Shown piece after piece: positions 45,501 through 57,993 of a stretch of 64,000 nt of DNA (positions within the stretch are counted from its first letter, which is position 1; each line of letters starts with the position of its first letter). A program made the position numbers and the translations under genes. The notes under the pieces were generated by a model that was not told where the DNA came from, searched no databases, and was given only the letters and a program-made list of their open reading frames with translations. The DNA is from Ulva prolifera (Eukaryota > Chlorophyta > Ulvophyceae > Ulvales > Ulvaceae): the NCBI GenBank assembly GCA_023078555.1, contig CM041200.1, forward strand, positions 7,355,361-7,419,360. Reading direction: 5' to 3'.

Positions 45501-48127
45501 AACATAGCGGCTGCCACGTCTGGCGGCAAGCTCGCGTCTTCCGCAAATATTGGATTTACTGGCTGCCCACGGAATGGCGGGCCGATTGCAGGTGGAGGCC
45601 ATGCTGCAGGTGGCGTCGGCGCCGGCAGAGACTGCATGCCACAGTATGAACTCGCGGCTTGCGTCACCTATTGTGCGTGCCCATCGGTGGGAACAGATGC
45701 TGTGTGTACACGCCATGGTCCGGCATAGGGGTTGTGCATGAAAGAACAAACAGTGACATTTCGGGCTGGCAGCCTTATACGTACTGAGACTTTGCAAGCG
45801 CACTTGTTGAACTGCGGCAAGCCATGAGCTGTTTGGAAGCAGAAGCCGCTGCTCCAGCTGCGCCCACGGATCGAAGAACTCAAAGCCGGGCACCGCCCCG
45901 CCGCCCGGGGGCAGCGGGCTCATGTCCCGCACACGCTGCCGCTGCTGCAGTGACTCGTCCGGGCAGCCGGGCATCAGCACACCGGCCGCGGTGCGCTGGT
46001 AGAGGCAGTCACTGTGTAGCCCGTCCGCGATCACATGCCCCCCGCGGAACGCCCCGCGGTCCTCGATCGCGGTGATCGTCTCGATGCGGACATCGATGAC
46101 TCCGCTGGCACTGCCGTCGTCTGCAATGTAGACAGCATGCTGTAAACTCCCGCTGCCATGGACACTTGTTTGCTTCTAGAGGAATGTCGTTGCCTTCCGG
46201 TGTCCACACATCCGCTACCCGTGCACAATCAGTCGAGATGCGAGTCTGTTACCGTAAATAATTTTGCGGTGCCAGATCCAATATGTGGCCACCCGGGTAC
46301 CAGAAGCGGAATAATAGATGCGTAAACAGAGAATTATAGACAGAGACGCGTGATGCCACGATGCAAGCACCTGCCTCGTAGTAGGTGACGAGGTGGCCTG
46401 AGTGCGGCTCGAGGACGCTGGAGTAGTCGTTGGCCGTCGTGCCGACGACGGTGCCCCCGTTGAGCGTGATGTTGCCGAGAGTTGCGTTGGAGAAGGAGAC
46501 GGTGCCGCCGAAGGACACGTCCACGAGCTCGTGCACGCGCTGTGTGTTGCGGAAGATGGTGTTGTGGACGCCAGCGACACTCTCATGCTTCACCGCAAGC
46601 GGCGGGTAGTCGGCCGCCCAGTCCGTGAAGACGCAGCCTGCATGCCAGCGTGTCTACCCGTTTGCATGCGTCAAGGAGTTTGCTCTGCCTGCGTGCAGCG
46701 TGGGCTTGACAGGGTGCGAATGCGCTGTGTGATCCCGCCGCAAGCAGCGGTTCCCCTATTCATCACTCATGTCGTCGCACATGAGTCATGTGTGTTACAA
46801 GGACAAAGGCAGCAAGGCGGGCAGCACCGCGAAAGAAGCAAACAGACGACGTGTCATGTGTGTCCACAGCAGTGCATCACGTGTGAGGTGTGGCTTGGAG
46901 TGAGATTCTCCTTCACGTGAAACGCTGCCCTTTGAGGAGCTGTGGTGGCAAGGCGGCAGTCAAACATACGGGTCATCGACAGATGCATGCACACATGCGC
47001 ACAGTGCCTGCGGATACACAACACAGACGGCACCCCGCACCTTCAATGTAAACAGACGTATGGAGGTGGTCAGTCGTCACGCCAACCACGGCCGTTCTTG
47101 GATCTGCCTGGAAAGTCACGTCCGTGACAGTAGTGGCCATTTGATCCTGTTATTGAACGCCCCAGCGGTGATCAGGGCAAACGATGGCCGCACGTTTCGG
47201 CGTGCCACCTTGAGGTACACGTTGTCCACCCACACCGCGCCCTTGTTCACCATCAGCCACGTCTCGCTCACGAGTAGAAGGCACTGGCCTGGAAGGAGTG
47301 GCACGAGGTCGGGGGAGGCCGCAGTGTCGACAGAGCGTGCGAGAGACAGCGCGGGCGCATGGTCTTGACAGTTTCCCTGCACCCACGACTACGAGCTGTC
47401 ATCATGCATGCATGCCGGCGAGACGGCAGATTTGCGGGTGCAGCCACGGGCGCGGTCATGCCATCAGTGACCACGAGTGCAAACAGACATCTACGACAAC
47501 ATGTCGCAGGATCAAGTTCGAGCACAGGAATGCAGCTCTGGGAAAATTGCAGAAATAAGGCATGCATGCATGCGGATGTGCACCGATGTCATGGATGTGT
47601 GGCCTTGCAGAATGAACGATGTCCAGTACATGTAAATACTAGTGAAAGCACATTTTTGGGAGACTCTGTTCTGCTCGGACCAGAACATGCATGTGAAGTG
47701 TCTCTATATGTTTGGGGCCACATGCATGCGCATTGCTCGCTCGGCAGCCGCCACGTGATATACAGTGCATTCTACTGGCCACATGATGCTGAATAGCAGG
47801 CATGCATGGGACGGGGGAGCGCACGCGGATGCTCTCGAGGCCGCCCGACGCATACAGCAGCGCCAGCGCCCTTACACCATTGCCCTCTATGAGGGGGTTG
47901 TCAGCTCTGGGCAACTCCCGGAGATCGAGGTGGGCTCGGATCTCGATGTGCTGAGCACCCGCTGCGGCCGCGGTCCGCAGCTCCTCCGCAGTCGACACCG
48001 GCGTGACCTCGGCTGGAGGTGCGGGAGATGGGCCTGCGGTAGGTGCTAGCTGTGGTGGCGCCGCCGCCGGTGGCTGCAGGGGTGCGGCCGTGGCACCACC
48101 TGGGGCGGCTGTTGCTGGTTGTGACAT
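41817..48127 (-). pseudogene. Gene C: sister of gene D, frameshifted in exon 2
   Basis: Exon positions match gene D: 48127-47825, 47376-47041, 46637-46371, 46120-45804, 45631-45209, 44877-44124, 43747-43110, 42601-42275 and 42035-41817. All are the same length as in D except exon 2, which is 336 instead of 355 nt. The lost 19 nt (junction near 47129, equal to about 8844-8862 in D) shift the frame, and translation stops shortly after NNRIKWPLL. The kinase exons remain open, with YAIKFF, HRDLKPAN, IDFG and AAPEV, so the lesion looks young. An in-frame downstream start or an exon-2-skipping transcript cannot be excluded. The ectodomain, membrane span and kinase are otherwise as described for gene D. 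Confidence 0.82.
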
Positions 48128-49529
48128 GACAGCACTGCTGCGGCCAGGCGCATGCACTGGAAGCACATGCAAATGGATCTACATCTGCTGATGTTTGGGG
48201 TTGTCGGGTGCAGGTGGCCGTGGCCAACAGAATTTGGTCATCTGTTGGCGAGCTAGGCTGCAGGCGGGGTACCGGTGGGCCTGAAGCTTGAATGCAGCTT
48301 AAGCTCTGATCAATCGAGGCTGTACAGCACCTCAGTGAAGGGGCCTCGGTGAAGAAGCAGCGCTGTTTGATCCAGAGGGTGGCCACAGACCCGTGGCCAG
48401 ATCCTGTACATGCGGATGGTGTGCTTCAGGTTACATCTGGGGGCAAAAGGAGCTTCAGGGCAACTCGCAAAGGTTAGAGAGACCGGGGCAGGCTACAGAG
48501 GCATTTGTAGCAACTCTATGTGCACTGCAACTCTATGTGCACTGCGACAGTAGTGTGATCAAGCCACAACGAGCACACACCGCGTGCAGGAGTGTAGCAG
48601 TGCTTCACCCTCCGGCACCCAGCGGCTCGTTGTCTAGCGGCGCATACACGGCGAGGTGAGCTTGCCTGACGGTGCGCCAATTTGCAAGCGGATCGAGAGG
48701 TTGAGCGCGGCACCAACATGTAGATTCCCGAGAGAGCCAACGCGCTACGTTGTGCTTTGATATGTTTTATGATGGCCTTCTCAGACAGGCCACCGAGGTG
48801 CAGACACAGCGCGCCAGCGGCGTAGTCACGATCAGCGTGCACATGCGCTCCAGAGATCTCAAACAGCAATGCCAACGACACGGATATTCACACGATCCGC
48901 CGCTACGGCAACACCACCACAGCCTGGCGATAAGTCCCGATGAAAGTAGTGACAGTATGTGCACACGCAGGTGAGGGGGAGGCCCGAGGGGGGACCGGGA
49001 TCACCAGTTTATCTTACAGCAGAGTTGGTCACAGAAGAGAGAACAGATAATCTCAGGATATATTTCGAAAGAGTTAACGGAGGAAGACAAACACCGGCAA
49101 AGAAGGGAGAACAGACAATCTCAGGATCACCAGGCAGTCTTACTCTTTCCGAAACTACCTTCGCGGCCTGCTCTTCCAGCGCTGAGCACTGCCTTCAAGA
49201 GCTTGCAAGCTGTGTTTCACCGTGACGCTCATTACATACTCTAAGATACAGCATGCCTTCGGGTAAATAAATTCGTGGAGGTGGTGGGAGACGTCTCCGA
49301 CTCGTCGGCAAACGCCACACGCCAACGTTAATGGTACACACGCAGAGCGTTCGTATCCGGATCCGACTCGAGATTCGACGTGGCAGCCTATATATCGCAC
49401 CTGCAACATCAGTCACGGCAAAGCATCGATCTCTTTCGTTGAAGCGCGTGGATGGTTCGACTCAACGATACTGGTGCGTTTGAAGACAGTTCAACGAAAG
49501 TTCAGCGTCGGGACAATTGTGGACAAACT
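48128..49529. other. Upstream region of gene C
   Basis: The counterpart of 9865-11268, with the same TATA-like motif (about 49389). It carries an 8-nt deletion relative to copy 1 near 48712. Confidence 0.4.
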
Positions 49530-51967
49530 TGTAGTGGCTCGCCTTGCACGTGCACGCTCCTGACCAAATCATCGAAGCGGCTGAAGAGATGTGTGCGACT
49601 CAGGCAATCGTGTTTTTTTACAGTGGAATTCAAACTGCCGGAGGTGCCAGCCATCGGGTCCACTGTACATGTAGCTATCTCGGATGCGGAGATAATGCAT
49701 GCATGGGCACGGGGCAGCACTGCGTGCACGAGGCAGGCATTGTTCAGGTGTGATGGATAGCGCAGGCTTTGATAGGCAGACAGGAAGTTCGTCTTTGAAA
49801 TCATTTTGAAAAGCTGTATCATATGTGGGAGGTACCTCATATTTGCTGGGTAATGCAGTGATGCACCCGGCACCCCTGGCTTGGACAGTGAACTAGCCAA
49901 ATGAGAGAGGAAGGGGTCAGTACTGGGGGCAATGATTCGCTGGGGACACATGGGAGAAGCAAAGCACATGTTCCAAGGATACAGGCGAGATGAAGGCAAG
50001 GCAGCACCGCGAAAACCAGCAAGCAGCAAGCAGCAAGCAGCGCATGACCACAACGACCAACACCCGCGGCAAAATCACAGTCGCAACTCTCGCACAGCAC
50101 AAACACAGTTTTCCCGTCTGGGCCCCAGAATGCATGAGATACCACGTGGCCATTGCTCTGCAAGTAAGGCCATTTGCCCAATCGCTGGTGTGTACTCCAC
50201 GTTGCAATTCCTGGGTGTGTTCCATCGATGCTGTGTCTGCCATGCTGCAAGTTGCGCATGCGCAATGTCTGGATCTGGTGCTGTCTGGATCTGGTGCTGT
50301 CTGACCGCACACCTTGTCCTGGGGAGGACATGTGCAGTGTGACTGGATCAGCCATGCACACCATCTGCCATCATTTGCAGGCGTCTCTGGAAGCTGGCTG
50401 TCCAGATCACGCTTGCCAAGCAAATGCAAGTGTGGAGTGTCGTGCTCGGGACCTGCCTGTGCACCCTGTCCACATGGTACAGATGAATGCAGTCTGTATG
50501 AACTGAAGCTAGCAGTTGACACAAAACGTAGCTTTCTTTTTCAGCAGCCTGATCTGTAAAATTCACATCTGCAGCTGGGAGACGACGTGCTTGCACACTA
50601 CCTGACAGCTGCTCGGCGTGTGGACCAATGTGGCCGCTTGCAGATGTCTTCAGCCTGTTATCATCTATGTGTTGCGTGATGTGGTGTTATGGAGTCGTGG
50701 TGTGGCTGGCAAAGCACCAAGGTTGCCAACGTTGGGCAGTCCAGCGAGTCAGCATCAATGCCAGACAGAAACCGCTATGGACAATTTCTGAGGGATGGGG
50801 CAGCAGCATGTCCCCTGACAAGTTGTGTCCCAGCAGCAACAGCATGCCGATATGGGCAGGCTTCCAGTGGCCAGCATCCTTCTGAGACTGGCACAGATGA
50901 CTGCAGTATCATGCAAAGGTCAGCTCCAGAGGCCCTTCTGCAGGACCCCACAGCATGGACCATCGCCAGATTGGATCCAGCGATGTCGTACATATGCCAT
51001 CCCTTTACCATTTCTATGGGGGTGCTGCGGCAGGCTTTGGCTATGCTACAAGGACATACGTTGAGAGGCAGGCAGGCTGTGGCTAAAAGTCTTCAACAGC
51101 CTGCAGTGCCTGCAGTACCTGCAATGCGGCCTGCCTTAGACTTTGACGTTGAGTCTGACATCCATGGAATGGCGCTGGCTTAGATCGGCGTAAAGGCCAA
51201 ACGCCAAAGGATGATCCTTCACTTCCGTGACGAACTTGTGCCAACTAAGCATAGCCTTTGCTTGCTCTCTATATTGCAGCTGTAGAAGGGCAGGACGCAG
51301 TTCTGGACAGGCGTTGGGATCTCCTATCGATCGAGCAGTCAACTCGTTCATTCGTAAATGGAGACTCGAAAACATGCATCTAGTATACCACCAAGACGTC
51401 TCCGCGTGGAGTAGAAAGGAATTGCTTCCTCTGCGGATGTACAGGCTGCATAGCGTGCTACGTCTCGAGATAGCGCAATGAACGGCGTGGCGTCAGGAGC
51501 ACGCAATGGTCAATGGCAGCACGTTCAGCACGACTATGCAGCAGTCCACGGGCCAAGGTTGCACTGCGGGGCGAGCAAAACACTGCCGTTGTTCAAGAGC
51601 TCTTCAGTTCTCCGTGCTTCACTCCATAGTGACGAGTCATCGCTTCGCTTGTAGATCATCTGGGTACCGGACTGTCGCGTTGTTCTCATCGCGTCGTTGC
51701 AAGACAGATAGATCGTCGCCACAGCACACCTTGTCGGAGCAAGTTCTTGTCATACATGCTCCTGGGCTGACTTGTGCCTTCGTTGCAGCATCCAGCTGCT
51801 GGTTTTTGTTGCCAGAGCTGGCGATCTCGCCATGGAAAGCCCGTATCGCAGCCTTGGAGCTTTCCAACATCTACAACGAGAAAAGGCGGTCAATTCATTG
51901 TTAGCAGATGTCGCAGCAGGTGTGCGTGATCTGTGTGTTTTACAGCGTCGCCCCGCGTAGGACTGCA
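49530..51967. other. Region without a confident gene
   Basis: Longer frames (for example + 50689-51183) lack the strong third-position GC of neighbouring exons. A frame near 51815-51860 reading PWKARIAALEL looks like a HEAT helix, so further 5' exons of the HEAT gene may lie here. Short gcaagca repeats occur near 50020. Confidence 0.4.
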
Positions 51968-54900
51968 ATGTGGTCAGCCGTGCGTGCAGATGGATTCCCG
52001 GACAGATGGCCCCAGGTGAAGGCCGTTCTGTCAGAATTGCAGCACGACGACGCGTGGGAATGCAAACTTGGGTCCTTGCTTGGGGCAAACGTGCGCCCCG
52101 AATACTCACCTGCGAATTGCCTGTCTCCATCATTAGGCCGTGTTTAGTGGATTGACCTCGGTAAACAAAAAAGCTGCAAAAGGCCTGAACGAAGCATGAA
52201 TTGTATATAACCATGGTTTAAGTATCGCTGCATCGATGATTTGTCCTGATTCGATGGCATTTAAAAGTTATTTGATGATACGTGATGTGTCCCGCGAATG
52301 TGTCCTGTGGGGTATGTGCCCCCCGCCCCCCCGAGGGGGGTACACATTGCCGGGACACATTGCACGAGAGCGCGACCGGGGACACATGCCTTTGATAGAC
52401 TGGAACATCATCGCGAAGCACACCAGAAAATCAATTTTGTCAACAAATACCACATCTAGCATGCACGAGTGCTTTTCATTGTGGCCGAGCAGGTTCTGCA
52501 GTACGTGGTGTTGTTCACCGGTGCGACACCAAATTGCTTCTGAACAACCGGTCACATCACCCTCGTCCCCATGCGTCCTATTTCAGGCGCACCCCACTGA
52601 ACACGGCCTTAGGGCACGACTAAGGGCACGATCGCGCAGCATCCGGCAACAGAGGATATTACGCATTGCTCAAGCTGCCAATTTGCTGAGATTGCAACAT
52701 GCAAGTGCACGTGCAGGTGGTGATACCATGGATAGAAGATGCTGAATTTGACAGGCGCATTGAGGCACTTGCCCTGAGCCTTCTCTCCCATTCTGAGGTC
52801 CGTGTCCGGAACGTGGTCGCCCAGACGCTTGGAATTCTGGCAGCAAAGCATGGCGCTGTGGTCTGGGAGAGATGTAAGGACACTGTGTTGACCACCATCA
52901 CTGAAAACTATGTGCGCTTCCACGTCCCTGGTTAAATCCGGCCCGTTACAGCAGGCTTTGTCCCATGCAAAGCTTCAGCTCACCATTTGAAGCTGCCTGA
53001 TGGGGTTGGCTGGCACAGTTGGGGACGAGGGCTCCATCTGCTTGCACCACGCATGCTTCCCATGTGCCTGCAGAACATGATGAAGCCACAGCCAGGCCAA
53101 CTGGTTATCACAATGCTGCAAATCGAATCCCATGATACGTTCAGCACGTTCTATTTACCCTTCCCCCGTTCTCCTCCTCTTTCGCATCTCCACCTCTGCG
53201 GACAGCCCCGCCAGCTTTCCTGTCAAGAATACAGTCATACATGAGTCTGTCGGGATGACATGGGCGGATACGTTGACATAGCGGCGAACGCACAGCCCTG
53301 AGGTCCGGTATCTCACAAGTTCGGTGTGGTTTAGAGGTGCTGTTGCGAGAACACGCAATACCCCTGGTCCCTTCGCACCAGTGTCGCTCGAGAGTTTCTT
53401 CCCGTGTATGAGGCAACCATGCTGTACTGGGAGATGTCATACAAAGAAGACACGCCACCAGTTGACTATCGGGATACACCTGCCCTCACTCCTGGACACT
53501 CATGCCCATGTGCAATGGCTATTTGGAATCGTTCGGTTTGAGCAGCTTCGATTTGCACCATCCAACCGGGCTTAGCATGCCATCCACGGGGCCTTCCTAT
53601 CACCCCGCCACAGCCCAGAGTGCCACGCATGATCCAGCGTCACATCGAGCCATGTCCAAACCCACGCAGCCAGGGCCGTGGTGGAGGTCCGCCGAACTAC
53701 AACAGCAGTCAACGGCCAGCATGGCACAGCCCAGGAGCCCCAGCAGTCGGCCGACTGCCTTGCAGGATCTCATAAGCGCCAAGCGCAGAACATGAACACT
53801 TCTCAGGCATACCGCGAGACTGCAGCCGGTGCCATGCGGCGTGAACTGCGGCGTGAACTGCGGCGTGAACTGATGTCTCGCGCATGCCACCTCTCACACC
53901 AGCAGAAGCTGTGCCGCCGTGCTCACTGTGCGCATGTCAGCCAGCACTCCGGTAGGCACAGCGGGCAGCTCACGCAGGCGTGTGTGAACTGATGGCAGAA
54001 CACCACAATCTGTGGTTCCCATTTCAGCCTGCAAGCATTTCTGTGTCCGATTCAATCTCTTTTTTCGGTGTCCCGAGAAACATGTCACCACATCGGCATC
54101 GCACCTCGCCCAGCGCCTTGAGAGGAGGCACCCTGAAGTTACTGACAAGCACATGTGTATGGCTGCAGGAACGGGATGAGGCAGCACCGGAGGAGGCGAA
54201 GGAGGATGACCGCGACGCCCCCGGCAGCCCCTCCCTCGGCGCCTCCCGCGGCGCCACCCCCGCCCTCCTCTCCTCCCTCCTCTCCGCAGCCTACAAGCCC
54301 GCGCAGCCCGGCACCGGCGCCTGCCGCCACACGACCGAGGGCTGGAAGGCTCTGGAATCTTCCGTGCGCGCCGTGCACCACGTCGCGGCGGGCGCGGGGG
54401 CCGCGTTTGCGCCGCACGCGACGCCCGAGCTGCGCGCGATTCTGTACGACTGTTTCAATCACATGAACCGGTTTGTACGCGAGACGGCGTACTTGGCCGC
54501 GGCGGCGGTGTGTGCGGCGCTGCAGGGGCTGCCGGAGCTTGCGGAGGCGGCGGCAGAGATCGCGGAGCGGCTGCGGGACGGGCTGTCGGACAACTGGTCG
54601 CAGGTGCGCTGCTGCCCGGACTCAAACTGCGCCTGACCCGCGGCCTGCTCATGCTGCATGCAATGTCAGCGGCGTGCTGTGCGTGATGTCGTATCTTCAT
54701 GTGCGGGCTGTTTTTGTGTTGGTGTTTCCCCCCGATTCCTCGGGCTCGGCTGCTTCGGACACCTGGCACCCCTGCGCTCTTCCATTGCGTTGCCCGGTGT
54801 GTGATGCCGCATGCTACTCATCAGGGATCTGTCCACAAGCGCCTCTATGTGAGCAGTTGAGAACGGGCGCTCTGGTGTCGTACAGGTTCGATACGCGTCG

Positions 54901-57900
54901 AGCCGCGCCACGCGGGAGCTGCTGCAGGGCGTCCCGGAGCCCGGCCGCGAGGCGTTGCTGCCGATCCTGCTCCCCGCGATGTGCCTGAACAGGTACTACG
55001 TGGCGGAGGGCGTGCGGACGTACAGCCAGGAGTCATGGAAGCTGGTGTTCGGGACGACCGGGCGGCAGCGGGTCGCGGAGCACATCGCGGCTGTGGTGCC
55101 CTACTACACCAGCCAGAGCAAGGTGCGCTGAGTTGTCCATGTGTCCCTGTGGCACGTTTTGGCCTGATTTCAACTTGGGGTTGTTTTTTAGACTCGATGG
55201 AGCAGCAGGCACAGATGCACGCCTGCCCTCGTCCCCAGGGTTCTGCGTGCATGCATTGCATGCATGGTGTGCATCGTGTTGTCCAGTGCTCTGCATCCCG
55301 CCGGGTTGCCCGCTGAAACAGGAAAGCTGTGGAAAATCCCTCCAGGGGAGAGCTTGAGGCAGCGGTTTCGCCCGCTGGAAAAGGGCTGTTGATACAGATG
55401 TCAGCGGACACAGCCCGCTGACACCTGCTACCAGCGGGGTTGCCTGCTGGGAAATGTACCATGGATCGAAGCGATCGGGACGTTAAGACAGCGTGAGCGG
55501 AGCGAGCAAAAAATCAGCGGAGCGAAAAAAAAATTCCTTTCGCATCCCTCTGGGTTGTCAGCGTTACGGCGGAATAGCCCTCTGGAACTGACAAGGCCTC
55601 AGAGGGGTCACCTCTGACAACAGTAAATTTCAGAGGGAACCCCCCCCCCTCAAACAAAGTCATGTAGAGCACAGGTGCTGTCTGATGTGCTAGCATTCCG
55701 GCACATTCACCCGCGCATCGGGCGGGTCGCAGCATAGATACACCAACTCTGTTGCAAAGGTATTGTGCAACGCTGCATGAGTCGTGAGACGTGGCGTACG
55801 GCGTGTATGGGTGGTGTGACATAACGTATGGCATGTGGCATATGCAGGCCAACAACCATGCGGTGCGAGAGGCGGCATGCGCATGCATCGGCGAGCTGTG
55901 CGAAAAGGTCGACCGCGCCGCCGTCGAGCCGCACGTCCCGACGCTCCTCCACGCGCTCCTCGTCTGCTTCAACGACGAGTCGTGGCCGTGCCGCGACGCC
56001 GCGGCCGCCGGCAGCGCGGCGCTGGCGGCCTCGTACCCTGACGCCGCCGCGGCACGGATGCCGGAGCTGTGGCGGCTGTGGCTAGAGCACCTCGGGGACA
56101 ACGTGCCGAGCGTCCGGGAGACGGCAGCGGCGGCGGTGGGCAAGGTCGCGGCGGCGACGGCGGACGCGAGCCGGGGGCGGGTGGCAGAGTGGCTTAGGTG
56201 CGCTCGCTCGAGGATCCACCCGCGTGGGTGCTGCGTTTGTGATGTGGGACCTGCGTAATAGATCCTCAGAGAGGAGCAACAGTGCCCAGAATGCCTTCCA
56301 TAGCCAGTTACATCCCTCAGATTGCATGGCCACCTGCGGAGGCCTGGGCAGGTGGCCGCGGCGCACGGAGAGGGTGACAGGCAGCCTGCGCGCCGAGGAT
56401 GCCCATAACACCAGACGCTGCCGCACTCGCACACCTGCAGCGCCACAGTCCCAGCATTGACCCCAAGCGTGCCTTCGCTGACGTGGCCTATAATGCTTGT
56501 TCATGCATGCTGGCAGATCTGGGGACCAGCGATACAGTTGTACAGGTGTATGCATGTATGATCACACACCCCCGTATTCACAGAGTTATTGTCAATCACT
56601 ACTCGACAGAGAAACTAAAGTCTGAGTTCACATGCCGTTTTTCAAGAGGACAGTGTCAGTTTCGGTGCACCCGGACCACATGCCGAAGAGGCAGACCACT
56701 GGAGGTGTTGTCCAATGCGCTGCTGTTGCCGCCACCCAGCCCGCCCCTCCGCCGTACGCTTGTGTGTGCGCCAGCATGCATGCACAGTGACGTGACGTGC
56801 GGGGTCTGCTGTGCAGCGCGAACCTGGCGGCGGCGAAGGGCCAGCCGGAGGACAGCGAGGCGTTCGGGGGCCTCGAGAACACGACGGCGTTCGGCGTCGC
56901 GCTGCCGAAGCGCCCCGCCGTGCCGGACGCGAAGCACACCGACCAGACGATGTTCTCCTGCGGCAGCCTCGCGCCGAAGCTCAAGGGCGGCTGCATGGAC
57001 CACGGCTTCAGCCGGTGCGCCGCGAGCTGCACTGCATCTTGCCATCTCTGAAGAACGCAACTTTCGACGAGTATGCATAGTGACGAATCGGTGCTGTTAG
57101 TGTGGGGACCTGCCGTCACTGCAGTGCGCCCGGCGTCCGGGGCGAGATCGCTGATGCTTGCTATGGCTGCTCAACTGCGCTACTTCGTCATGTGTTACAA
57201 GGACACAGCAAGCAAGGCAGGTAGCACCGCGAGCAACCGCCAGGGGAACCGCACACCACTACCAACAAGCCACACGCAGCACACACCAACTACTTTGTCA
57301 TGTGTGGGTGGAGTTCAGCTATGAGCGTACCAGCCCCCGCCATAAATTCACATTCCTGCCATTCTCCGCACCAGAGTTCCGCTGTTGGCCCGATCTCGCA
57401 TGGCGTGTCGTCTACATCATGAGCTACACGAGATTTTTGAACCAGGGCTCGACCATCCGGTGTTTTCCAGGGAGAAAGCGCCCTGGGAGGTCAGCGACGG
57501 CGCCCTCCACCTCCTCCGCTCCTGCGCCGCCGTCTACCCAGACCTCGTGTCCGAGAAGCTTCCGGAAGCCTCCGAGCTCGCGACCCTCCGCCACTTCGAG
57601 CACTGCTGGAAGCTCCACGAGACGCTGTGGACGGTGCTGCCCGAGGTCGCCGCGGGCATCGGCAAGAGGGAGGCGAAGGCGCACCTCGAGCTGTTCATCC
57701 CGCCGATGTTCAAGGACCTGCGGTGCGGGAACCAGCTGTGTGAGGCGGCCGCGGGGCGCTGCGTCGCGTTCTTCCGGGACTGGCTCGGCCCGACGGTCCT
57801 GCGGGGCCGGCTCGATGACATGCAGCAGCGGCAGCTGGACGGGTGTGAGCTCATCCCGGCCAAGGTGGAGGTGCCGGCGCCGGCACCCGCGGCGGGGGGC

Positions 57901-57993
57901 CCGGAGGCGCCGCGGCCGCCGAAGCTGGGGCTTGCGGAGCGTATGCGGGATCTGCCGCCGGGGGCGCCGATCCCGAACTTGCTTTCGAAGTGA
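51968..57993 (+). CDS. HEAT/ARM-repeat protein
   Basis: Exons 51968-52090, 52717-52911, 54169-54603, 54886-55122, 55848-56197, 56817-57014 and 57375-57993 join in phase and give at least 718 aa. The start is provisional, because more HEAT-like sequence lies upstream. Helical repeat motifs are visible throughout: SEVRVRNVVAQTLGILAAKH, NRFVRETAYLAAAAVCAALQ, NHAVREAACACIGELCEKV, SWPCRDAAAAGSAALA and VPSVRETAAAAVGKVAA. The C-terminal third (CGSLAPKLKGGCMDHGFSR and the RHFEHCWKLHETLWTVLP part) is well defined but not assigned to a named family. HEAT/ARM proteins act as protein-binding scaffolds, and the partner is unknown. The first intron contains a Harbinger-like MITE and the last a SINE-like repeat. 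The last exon ends ...PPGAPIPNLLSK. Confidence 0.82.
52136..52608. mobile_element. PIF/Harbinger-like MITE, 473 bp
   Basis: The ends GGCCGTGTTTAGTGG and CCACTGAACACGGCC are inverted repeats with one mismatch, flanked by TTA on both sides (52133-52135, 52609-52611). The right 60 bp and the central C/G-rich hairpin resemble those of the element at 40646-41573, so both belong to one family. No coding frame is present. It lies in the intron 52091-52716 of the HEAT gene. Confidence 0.88.
52912..54168 (+). other. Long intron of the HEAT gene
   Basis: No exon was needed to keep phase between 52911 and 54169. Open frames here (for example 53502-53795) have weak coding bias. A 12-bp tandem repeat lies at 53836-53871. 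Confidence 0.45.
53836..53871 (+). repeat. 12-bp tandem repeat, three copies
   Basis: Three perfect copies of gcggcgtgaact. Confidence 0.9.
55123..55847 (+). other. HEAT gene intron with reiterated short motifs
   Basis: The intron contains repeated cccgctg/cagcggg (55308-55450) and cctctg/cagaggg (55550-55640) motifs in both orientations, which suggests a decayed repetitive element. No coding exon is present. Confidence 0.4.
57188..57300 (+). repeat. Dispersed SINE-like repeat, copy
   Basis: It shares tcatgtgttacaagaaca-type and caaggcaggtagcaccgcg blocks with 28378-28490 and others, in the same order. It lies in the last intron of the HEAT gene. Confidence 0.6.

Larger units (their letters stand above)
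37885..49529. repeat. Segmental duplication, copy 2
   Basis: This is the partner of 525-11268. Here the left border is continuous with the complete upstream part of gene B, so this copy looks ancestral. It differs by a Harbinger-like insertion (40646-41573), a 19-nt deletion in gene C and scattered small indels. Beyond 49529 the sequence is unrelated to that after 11268. Confidence 0.93.

Noticed and set aside
50689-51183. 164-codon plus-strand open frame
   Set aside because: Third-position composition is unlike neighbouring exons and no motif is recognised. It could be chance, so it is not called a gene.
51136-51375. Minus-strand frame reading ...SIGDPNACPELRPALLQLQYREQ...
   Set aside because: It looks mildly protein-like but is short, starts just after a stop and has no partner exons. 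It may be a transposon remnant.
53502-53992. Two overlapping plus-strand frames in the HEAT gene intron
   Set aside because: Exons on either side join in phase without them, and they include a 12-bp tandem repeat.
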